From the NCBI GenBank assembly GCA_946413885.1, contig CAMKMK010000111.1:1-7682 (forward strand): 7,682 bases of DNA, given 5' to 3'. The translations under genes and the position numbers were made by a program. The stretch's first letter is position 1. Each line of letters opens with the position of its first letter. This DNA comes from an uncultured Prevotellaceae bacterium. GTDB lineage: Bacteria; Bacteroidota; Bacteroidia; Bacteroidales; Bacteroidaceae. Shown here in pieces: positions 1 through 6,381 of the stretch. Under the pieces are notes generated by a model, which saw nothing but the letters and a program-made list of their open reading frames with translations, was not told the DNA's origin and made no database searches.

Positions 1-41
1 GGCAGCTACGGGATAGATGATGGGGGAGAGCTTGTTCACGA

Positions 42-214
42 CGTAACGCCGTAACGCCGTAACATTTGGATTTTTGATTTTCGTACCGTGAAGAGCGGGC
101 TAAATTTTTATATTATATCTTATAATATATATTATAAGATATAATATAAAGTTAAATATCCTTCTTTTTTCCTCCCAATGAAATTTCGAAATGATACGGC
201 GTTACGGCGTTACG
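42..214. repeat. Concentric inverted repeat with tandem-repeat arms (MITE-like or cruciform element)
   Basis: The left arm 42-61 (cgtaacgccgtaacgccgta) is the exact reverse complement of 195-214, giving 20 bp with no mismatch. Each arm is itself a tandem array of the 8-mer CGTAACGC: the left array runs 42-63 (2.75 units), and the right array covers about 195-218 in opposite orientation. The midpoint of the arms is position 128, and the midpoint of the enclosed 44-bp palindrome is 128.5, so the two symmetries share nearly the same centre. The spacers between arm and palindrome (62-106 and 151-194, 45 and 44 nt) are only loosely alike when one is reverse-complemented; both begin with a CATTT-type stretch next to the arm. 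No coding capacity is visible. Possible identities are a miniature inverted-repeat element, a cruciform-forming protein-binding site, or an intergenic structured RNA. The geometry is certain; the function is unknown. Confidence 0.85.
107..150. repeat. 44-bp perfect AT-rich palindrome
   Basis: Bases 107-150 equal their own reverse complement over all 44 positions, with no central spacer. Symmetry ends at 106/151 (T opposite G). Only two of the bases are not A or T: C119 and its partner G138. The palindrome lies at the centre of the larger inverted repeat with CGTAACGC arms. As DNA it could extrude as a cruciform; as RNA it could only fold with a forced loop at the centre. Confidence 0.92.
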
Positions 215-245
215 GCGTCGTTTCTGGTGGGTTACTGAATTGGAT

Positions 246-302
246 GGGACTAATGGGTTTAATGGGAAAGAACCCAGTCAACCCACTCTACCCATAAAGC
301 CC
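246..302. repeat. 9-nt-phased GGG/CCC tract, degenerate tandem and inverted repeat
   Basis: GGG occurs at 246-248, 255-257 and 264-266, and CCC at 273-275, 282-284, 291-293 and 300-302. All seven triplets start exactly 9 nt apart. A further CCC at 318-320 is in the same register with one step missing. The spacers are related to TTTAAT (for example 258-263) but degenerate. Because G-triplets precede C-triplets, the tract is also an imperfect inverted repeat: 246-266 can pair with 273-293 or with 282-302, about 15 of 21 positions in either register. In the minus-strand direction it lies about 70 nt beyond the macroglobulin stop codon, so it may fold in that gene's 3' untranslated RNA, but no T tract follows it. 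Confidence 0.75.
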
Positions 303-372
303 ATATAAAATTGATAACCCCCACCTCTCATTTCTATAAATTTAAGAATGTGTAATTGTAAAGAATATTTTG

Positions 373-3300
373 TCACTTTCTCAAATCAGGCTCTACTTGG
401 ATAGTCTTACCCTCTGTATGGGCTTGATATTCTGGAGCATAGAGACATTGCAGAAGCGTGGGGCCTAACACGTAGGAACCTGCATGGCTGACGAGCCAAT
501 CCTCCTCGATGACATAGGTGCCGCGAGGCATGTGATCCACAAAATATTCTGTACTGGCATCGTGGATAGCCCGATAGTAACCCAGTCCACCCTGATAGGA
601 GTAGCCTGATATCTGCTGGACGGGCTCTGCGCCAGCTGGGCGGGGAGCTGCCAGACGTACGTACTCGTAGTCGCGGTCGGCAGTAATGGTGTAGCGCACA
701 TGGATGCGGTCTCCCTTATGAATCCGTTCCACACGATCTATATCGCGACGGATGTTCAAGCCTTCCTGCTGAGCCTCCACCTGAGAGGCGGGCATCTGAT
801 ACTGGGCATAGACAGCTCCAAAACTGGTGCCGGCACTCTTCTTTTCCACTGTGAGGGACTTGAGATGCTTGGCATTCTCGATCCGCTGACGGACATAGCC
901 CAACGAGGTTTCCGGACTGACAATCACGTATGTCTGGCGACCATCCTTCAGGAGAACATCCTCCATCTTACTCTTTTCCTCGACATTGCTCTGCATCAAG
1001 GCATAGATGGCATCAGCTGTCTGGGCTGGACGTTCCCATTCCTGGGTACGTTTCTGCTGGATGAGCCATTCCTGCATGTCGAGCAACGTGGCGGTATCGG
1101 CAGGTTCCACCAGCTGGACAGCCTCCATCAGCTGTACATGGGTCTGCAGTTTGCGGTCGATACAAGTGAAGCTTCCGCTGGGATAAGCCAGGTATTTTCC
1201 GTCTGCATGCTGGAGCAACGTGTGGAGACGAGGCATCAAAGCGCGCGCCTTCTTCTGTTCACCAGACGAGTACAATACGATAGCCGCCAAGGCACGTTCC
1301 TCGCGGTCGAGAAGGCTGGCCTTGTCCTTGAGCAAATCCAAGAGATACTCCACGTCCTTGCGAGCCTGACGATCATTGCTGAGAGCATAGCCTGAACGAT
1401 AGATGACGTAGAGGCTGCGCAAGGTCAGGAGAGAGGGGATGGGATCCTGCATCTTCCTGATCTCAGGTATTGCCTCAGCGATGTCGTGAAGCATGAACTG
1501 GATGCAGGAATTGAGGATGCTGCGCTCAGGCTGGATCGTATTGTCCGTCATCAATTTCAGGCGGGTGAGCATATAAGCCACCTCGCAAGTCAGATAGGGA
1601 CTGCCCGTCATGCCAGGGAACCAAGCGAAGGAGCCATTGGGGCGCTGCAGGTTCTGCAACTCGTGCAACATGGCCATGCGGGTGTCCTGATACTCGATTT
1701 CCTGGAAGAGGGAAGCCAAGCGCTGACGACGTGTCTTCTCCTGCTGGGCTTCCACAACCCAAGGCGTCTCCTGAAGCAAGAGATTGGTGAGTTCCTGATT
1801 CTTCTCGAGTGGACTGTCCGTACCGCCGTCTTCACTCTGCCATTCCTCCACAGCCCGCTGAATCTCAGGATAGGTGTGGGCGATATGATAGGCCAAGGAG
1901 CCGGCATAGTATGCAGCAGAGAGGCTGAGCACATCCTGACGGACAGGAGCCACCATCGAAGGCAAGCACTGGAGAGCCAACCACTTGGGATTCTGGGTGT
2001 ACTCAACGGTGAGCGAGCGATTTACGGCTGAAGGATTGTCGAAGGAGAAGAGTTTACCCAAATCCATGCTCCATTGCTGAGCACCACGAATGCTGAAGGC
2101 TTTGGTCTCAGTAATCGTCTCCATGTCGCTGAGAACGGGCAGGTAACGTTGTTCCCCATCAGAGCAATCCGTGCCTTGAGCCATCCATTGCACCACCAGC
2201 ATGGGATGCTCCTGGGAGGCAGAGAAGGGAAGCGTGAAGACGGTATCAGACTGAGCCGTCAAATCGATGCGAACTTCTTGTCGCTTGAGCACCTTATCCG
2301 TCTCAGCATCGCGAATGATCCAGGATGCCCTACCCTTTTGCTGGGTTTCAGAGATGTTGCGGACGCTTGCAGTCAGGATACCTTGATCCCCTGCACGCAG
2401 GAAGCGAGGCAGATAGAGTTCCGCCATAAGATCCTTCTGAGCCACCACCTTCTCGTCCAACTGAGCCGTCATCAGATCCTTTGTGTGGGCCAAACCCAAA
2501 AGATGCCAACTGGTCAGGCTTTCAGGCAAGGTGAAGGCTATCGTGACCTGCCCCTGCGAATCCGTGCGCAACTGAGGCATGAAGAAGGCCAGTTCAGAGA
2601 GGTTCGTACGCATCTCCACGTTCATCTCCTCACCCATAGAAGAGGTGTCGTCCATACTTTCTTCCTCAGTGGACTTCAAATTCAGCCCTGCAATTTGACC
2701 CTGAAGTGCCTCTTCGGCTGAGGCAAAGGACAATCCATCCAGTTCAGAGAAATTGAAATTCTGAATTGCACCAGCCGCCTCCCTAGCCATCCTAACGGAA
2801 GTACCCATCGGCTTCACCTCAACCATATCGTACTTGCTGTTTACCTGTCTGACACCTCTGGTTTCCTTGGACTGAAGCATGGGAAGAGCGCAGAAATAAT
2901 CAGGATTGAACTCGCTGAAGGAGAAGGTTCGCGTCTTGTGCATCCACATCTGCATGAGCAGGCTTTGCCAACGATAGCGTATTGTGAAATGGCGACCGGC
3001 AGCGATATCGAGCGAGGGAATGAAGTAACCACGATAGACAGAGAGATTCATACTGTGAGAGGCCAAAGCATCGAGCGAGGCATCGTAGAGGCTGAGCATC
3101 ACATTCGCCTGGGCTGGTGTGCCATCAGGCTGACGAAGCGAGAGTTTCCATTCCTCTGCCTGACCAGGACGAAGATGATCGCGGAACGTGTCCCAATGAG
3201 CACGCAAACGGGTATCAGGCTGCTCAAGACGGAGTTGAAGCGTCTGGGTATAGAAATTCTGTTCCTTATACAGGGAAATGGAAAAGGAGGCTCCCTTCTC

Positions 3301-5889
3301 ATACTCCTTACGATAAGGAATGGTCCAAACGGCAAGACTGTCACTCATGTGCACCAGCGTGTCTATCGTGAGGCCAGCCACAGAAGTCAAGGCACAATAG
3401 ACCCAAGCATCCTGGAAACTGGTACCAAACTGAACCTGAGCGGGTCGATCCACAGAGAACGTGTCGCAAGGCGTATAGAGCCAGATATCCTTCTCTACGG
3501 CCAAACGTGTATCCTGCATGGACATCAAGACGAATTGAGTGTTCCACGTGGCAGTATCCTGCCCCACGATCCCTTGAGCCTCCATGGAATAGGCACCAGA
3601 GGGCAGACTTCGCAACTGCTCAGGTATGGTGGGCTTGCCTGATGGAATCGTAAACTCGCAGACGATCTCTTTCTTTTGCAGAACACGACAAGTGACAGTT
3701 CCATCCACAGGACGATCCGTAGGCGAATAGAGCGTAAGCGTAAGGGGACAGAGCCGTTCGCGGTCCTGCTGATATTCCATTTGTCCCCAAAGGCGCAAGG
3801 GACGCGTACAAACAGGGATATTCAACGAACCCTGCTGCGTCTCGCCCTGACTGTTCAGGACATCCACATGAACGGCGATTCGTCTGCCTGACCAGAGTTC
3901 CTCCTTATCTATATCCAGCGGAATACGTAGCTGGAACTTGCCCTGAGCATCCGTCCAGACAGTATCTGTCTCATGAGGAGCTGAACTGTCATTCCTGCGA
4001 CGCCACCAACTGCTGGTCCAACGATAGGTTCCAATCACGCGAGCCTGGATGACAGGCACACCACTATACGTGAGAGCACGTCCTGTAACAGTAATGCTGT
4101 CGCCTGAGAGGTCGAGGTTCTCCACAGGATCCATCTCCACTTGGAAGGTGGGACGTCGATACTCTTCCACCCGTATCGTGCACGTCTGGTTGCCTATGCG
4201 GATCTGATAGCTTCCTGGAAGGCCCTTCTGAGGCAAGGGAAGGCTGTCCTGCAACGTGCCAAACTCGTCTGTGCGCAAGGTATGGGTCAGAATCTCCTGA
4301 TGATTGGCATCCATGAACTTCAGCGTGTATTCCACATCAGGAAGCACACCAGCCTCCCATCCCTTCTGGCTATAAGCCACAGCACCCACATAAACGGTTT
4401 GTCCTGGTCGATAGATGGCCCTGTCTGTGAAAAGCCTCAGTTCAGTCTCTCGCTTCTCAGGCTGCGAGCGATTATAAAAATAATGGGAAAGTGGCGACAA
4501 AGGATACGCCTCATCCTCTTCACGTGACAGCTTGACATAGAGACGGCGGGCATCTGGCTTCGCATTGAAATCTACCATACCCCGTTCGTCAGTCGTCAAC
4601 TTGGTAATGAACGAATCCTGTTTGTCCTCACGAGCATAGAAATCGACACGAACACCTTGCTGGGGCTGTCCTGTCTGGCTATCCACCACGATGACACGCA
4701 AGCAATCGTCAGGAAGCCTTAAGCGGAAGAAATTAAGGCGGGACGTGCGGAAGAGAGAGACCTGAGGGGAAACCTTCTTTGCAAGCCTGGCTTCCGTCTG
4801 CCCCTCCACCACCATGGCATACACGCCACAGCCTGGACTCTGCCAAAGGAGTGTGTCATGCCACAATTCCACGTTGGGATGAGCAGCGAACTCATGAACC
4901 TCAGATCGAATGCGAACTCCCATCTTCTTAACTCTCGCAAGCAAATCCTTCTCCTCTTTCTCGAAATTCTGTGGAAGCTGATAGAGGGTCATCGTCATGG
5001 ACTGCATGTTGCGCACCTCGAGAGGCATACGAATCTGTTGGTCAGGATAGTACAATGCCTCAGGATTCCATGAGAGAACAGGGCTCTGCAATTCCAAGAG
5101 GCGATTCTGGATCTCAGCCTTCTGATCGCAGGTGGGATAAAGACGCAAAGCCTCCTCGAGAATCTCTTTCTGCTCCTCAGGCTTCGATGCATAATCAGCC
5201 AACCTCATATACACCAACGCACAGGCAGGAATATCGCTGTACTCCTCACGCGTCTTCTGCAAAGCCTGTTGGGACGTATCGTGGGAACCCTCCTGAAGCA
5301 AGGAATCAAGCGTCAAGCGAAGCATCGCCTCACGCAGGCCAGCCTTGAGATAGACAGGTATGACATCGGCATAGGTGGGCGTCTGCAGCTTCTCACGAAG
5401 ATAACGAGGAATATCATTCACGTATGCCTGCCAAATGACATATAGCATATCACTTCCAAAAACCTTTTCGTGGCTGCCTCGCTGAACCAACGGAACCCAC
5501 TGGCTGGTAGGAGCTGCCTGCAAGAGACTCATGTCCTGAAGCGACTGGGCATAAAGCTGTGCAGAATGCTCGCGATACTCCTCAGAAGTCCATTCCTGAA
5601 TGCTGTCAGGATGGCTCTCCGTATTGCGACGATACACCTGCGAACGGCCTGCATTCATCGACAGCAAATGGGCCAACGTGGCACGATAGATGGCTCGAGA
5701 ACAGGAATCCGTTTGCTGCTGGATGGCCTCCTGCAACAATTTCACGTCAGTAAAGAAACTATCAGGAGAAACATCCTCGCGTACCTGGAACTCTCTCAAG
5801 AGGCTGACCAGACGCTTGGCATCGTTGTTCGATCCTGCAAAAGAAGACATTGCCATAAATATACAGAAAAAGAAAAGAATTCTACGCAT
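373..5889 (-). CDS. Secreted alpha-2-macroglobulin-like protein (MG2/BRD/A2M/TED) with TonB-plug-like insertion, no thioester motif
   Basis: This 1838-residue protein belongs to the alpha-2-macroglobulin (A2M) family, whose bacterial members are thought to trap or block proteases at the cell envelope. A type I signal peptide is seen at about 1-19 (MRRILFFFCIFMAMSSFA); no lipobox is present, so a soluble periplasmic or exported protein is more likely than a lipoprotein. Domains in order: helical, TPR-like region (~20-270); beta domain from ~271; carboxypeptidase-regulatory-like fold (~395-470, VVDSQTGQPQQGV); MG2 with its hallmark TDRAIYRPGQTV (488-499); another MG domain from ~577; bait-region-type domain with YDASLDAL (935-942); a segment resembling the TonB-receptor plug (~1023-1072), followed by an acidic Ser/Glu linker (1073-1092); A2M core/MG7 with LPESLTSW (1121-1128); TED-like alpha/alpha toroid (~1290-1640, NGSFAWF at 1418-1424); C-terminal MG domain (~1710-1838). 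The expected thioester Cys-x-Glu-Gln aligns with Asp-Val-Leu-Ser (1319-1322). ATG 5889-5887 is chosen because it starts the signal peptide. The family assignment is firm; the substrate is unknown. Confidence 0.93.
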   Translation of the reverse strand: MRRILFFFCIFMAMSSFAGSNNDAKRLVSLLREFQVREDVSPDSFFTDVKLLQEAIQQQTDSCSRAIYRATLAHLLSMNAGRSQVYRRNTESHPDSIQEWTSEEYREHSAQLYAQSLQDMSLLQAAPTSQWVPLVQRGSHEKVFGSDMLYVIWQAYVNDIPRYLREKLQTPTYADVIPVYLKAGLREAMLRLTLDSLLQEGSHDTSQQALQKTREEYSDIPACALVYMRLADYASKPEEQKEILEEALRLYPTCDQKAEIQNRLLELQSPVLSWNPEALYYPDQQIRMPLEVRNMQSMTMTLYQLPQNFEKEEKDLLARVKKMGVRIRSEVHEFAAHPNVELWHDTLLWQSPGCGVYAMVVEGQTEARLAKKVSPQVSLFRTSRLNFFRLRLPDDCLRVIVVDSQTGQPQQGVRVDFYAREDKQDSFITKLTTDERGMVDFNAKPDARRLYVKLSREEDEAYPLSPLSHYFYNRSQPEKRETELRLFTDRAIYRPGQTVYVGAVAYSQKGWEAGVLPDVEYTLKFMDANHQEILTHTLRTDEFGTLQDSLPLPQKGLPGSYQIRIGNQTCTIRVEEYRRPTFQVEMDPVENLDLSGDSITVTGRALTYSGVPVIQARVIGTYRWTSSWWRRRNDSSAPHETDTVWTDAQGKFQLRIPLDIDKEELWSGRRIAVHVDVLNSQGETQQGSLNIPVCTRPLRLWGQMEYQQDRERLCPLTLTLYSPTDRPVDGTVTCRVLQKKEIVCEFTIPSGKPTIPEQLRSLPSGAYSMEAQGIVGQDTATWNTQFVLMSMQDTRLAVEKDIWLYTPCDTFSVDRPAQVQFGTSFQDAWVYCALTSVAGLTIDTLVHMSDSLAVWTIPYRKEYEKGASFSISLYKEQNFYTQTLQLRLEQPDTRLRAHWDTFRDHLRPGQAEEWKLSLRQPDGTPAQANVMLSLYDASLDALASHSMNLSVYRGYFIPSLDIAAGRHFTIRYRWQSLLMQMWMHKTRTFSFSEFNPDYFCALPMLQSKETRGVRQVNSKYDMVEVKPMGTSVRMAREAAGAIQNFNFSELDGLSFASAEEALQGQIAGLNLKSTEEESMDDTSSMGEEMNVEMRTNLSELAFFMPQLRTDSQGQVTIAFTLPESLTSWHLLGLAHTKDLMTAQLDEKVVAQKDLMAELYLPRFLRAGDQGILTASVRNISETQQKGRASWIIRDAETDKVLKRQEVRIDLTAQSDTVFTLPFSASQEHPMLVVQWMAQGTDCSDGEQRYLPVLSDMETITETKAFSIRGAQQWSMDLGKLFSFDNPSAVNRSLTVEYTQNPKWLALQCLPSMVAPVRQDVLSLSAAYYAGSLAYHIAHTYPEIQRAVEEWQSEDGGTDSPLEKNQELTNLLLQETPWVVEAQQEKTRRQRLASLFQEIEYQDTRMAMLHELQNLQRPNGSFAWFPGMTGSPYLTCEVAYMLTRLKLMTDNTIQPERSILNSCIQFMLHDIAEAIPEIRKMQDPIPSLLTLRSLYVIYRSGYALSNDRQARKDVEYLLDLLKDKASLLDREERALAAIVLYSSGEQKKARALMPRLHTLLQHADGKYLAYPSGSFTCIDRKLQTHVQLMEAVQLVEPADTATLLDMQEWLIQQKRTQEWERPAQTADAIYALMQSNVEEKSKMEDVLLKDGRQTYVIVSPETSLGYVRQRIENAKHLKSLTVEKKSAGTSFGAVYAQYQMPASQVEAQQEGLNIRRDIDRVERIHKGDRIHVRYTITADRDYEYVRLAAPRPAGAEPVQQISGYSYQGGLGYYRAIHDASTEYFVDHMPRGTYVIEEDWLVSHAGSYVLGPTLLQCLYAPEYQAHTEGKTIQVEPDLRK

Positions 5890-5920
5890 AGTGAAAAGTC
5901 TATATTGATGTGCAAAGAAA

Positions 5921-5956
5921 CAAAAAACGGATGAAATCCATCCGATTCCATCCGTT
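5921..5956 (-). terminator. Intrinsic terminator of the ilvA-ridA transcript
   Basis: Arms at 5926-5938 and 5944-5956 form a 13-bp stem with a 5-nt loop (5939-5943). Read on the minus strand, the stem is followed at once by a T-rich stretch (TTTTGTTTCTTT, about 5925-5914). The single mismatched position (5934/5948) is a G-U wobble in minus-strand RNA but an A-C mismatch in plus-strand RNA, so the hairpin is complete only in the minus direction. It begins 47 nt past the ridA stop codon and ends only 31 nt (5890-5920) before the start codon of the macroglobulin gene. Confidence 0.85.
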
Positions 5957-6003
5957 ATTATTTCTTAAAAGAGTCCTTCTTTAAAGGAATCTTAACTATA
6001 CAC

Positions 6004-6378
6004 TTACTTGACAGCTATCACCTCGATCTCCACGAGGGCACCCTTAGGGAGGTCTTTCACAGCCACAGCACTGCGGGCAGGGAAAGGTTCAGTAAAGAAC
6101 CGAGCATACACCTCATTCATGGGAGCGAAATTGGCGATGTCGCTCAGGAATACAGTTGTCTTGACGACATGATTCAAGTCTGTGCCTGCCGTCTGAAGAA
6201 TCTGCTGGGCATTGGTGAGCGCCTGGCGCGTCTGTTCCTGAATGCCACCTTCCACGAAAGAACCTGTTGCAGGGTCGATAGGAATCTGACCGCTGGCGAA
6301 AACGAAACCGTTGACCTCGATAGCCTGACTATAAGGGCCGATGGCTGCTGGAGCCTTGTCTGTATGAACTGCTTTCAT
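6004..6378 (-). CDS. ridA: RidA family 2-iminobutanoate/2-iminopropanoate deaminase
   Basis: RidA (formerly YjgF/YER057c/UK114) hydrolyses the reactive enamine/imine products of PLP enzymes, 2-iminobutanoate and 2-iminopropanoate, to the 2-oxo acids plus ammonia, protecting other PLP enzymes from damage. It acts in the cytoplasm as a trimer. At 124 residues it has the normal family length. Visible hallmarks are IGPYSQA (13-19), FASGQIPIDP (27-36), the substrate-carboxylate-binding Arg102 in PARSAVAV (equivalent to Arg105 of E. coli RidA) and the C-terminal VEIEVIAV (116-123) with the catalytic-site Glu. The position matching Cys107 of E. coli RidA is Ala104 here; that Cys is not kept in all active members. 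The ATG lies 3 nt after the ilvA stop codon, so the two genes are almost certainly co-transcribed and probably translationally coupled. The cognate intermediates are made by the IlvA encoded just upstream. A terminator follows at 5921-5956. Confidence 0.95.
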   Translation of the reverse strand: MKAVHTDKAPAAIGPYSQAIEVNGFVFASGQIPIDPATGSFVEGGIQEQTRQALTNAQQILQTAGTDLNHVVKTTVFLSDIANFAPMNEVYARFFTEPFPARSAVAVKDLPKGALVEIEVIAVK

Positions 6379-6381
6379 CTC

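Larger units (their letters stand above)
1..372. other. Gene-free, repeat-rich intergenic region
   Basis: No reading frame here can be supported as a gene. The region lies downstream of the macroglobulin gene, whose stop codon is at 373-375. It holds a concentric inverted-repeat structure (42-214) around a 44-bp palindrome, then a 9-nt-phased GGG/CCC tract (246-302). Between the stop codon and that tract (303-372) the sequence is AT-rich, apart from a short C-rich run at 318-325, and shows no clear stem followed by a T tract, so the macroglobulin gene has no obvious classical terminator. Frame 1 of the plus strand is open from base 1 to a TAA at 52-54, and one minus frame is open from a GTG at 38-40 to the window edge. 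Both are too short to judge. Base composition alternates sharply between GC-rich arms and an almost pure AT centre, unlike the coding DNA. Confidence 0.8.

Noticed and set aside
1..40. Minus-strand GTG at 40-38 opening VNKLSPIIYPVAA, a possible start of another gene
   Set aside because: Thirteen codons with a non-ATG start, directly after the repeat arm, is too little to call.
1..54. Plus-strand frame GSYGIDDGGELVHDVTP ending at TAA 52-54, a possible end of a convergent gene
   Set aside because: Only 17 codons are visible and the last few lie in the CGTAACGC repeat; nothing supports it as coding.
183..192. 10-bp palindrome ATTTCGAAAT
   Set aside because: Short AT-rich palindromes of this size are expected by chance and it does not fit into the larger symmetry.
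42..218. CRISPR-like array
   Set aside because: The repeated unit is only 8 bp in direct tandem without spacers, and the two arrays are inverted relative to each other; this is not a repeat-spacer pattern.
700..3642. Several plus-strand open frames of 181-234 codons antisense to the macroglobulin gene
   Set aside because: Their translations are low-complexity His/Leu/Arg-rich sequences without domain signals, and the minus strand has one uninterrupted 1838-codon gene with clear domain order.
5926..5956. Hairpin as a bidirectional terminator
   Set aside because: In plus-strand RNA the stem contains an A-C mismatch and is not followed by a continuous T tract; no plus-strand gene reads into it.
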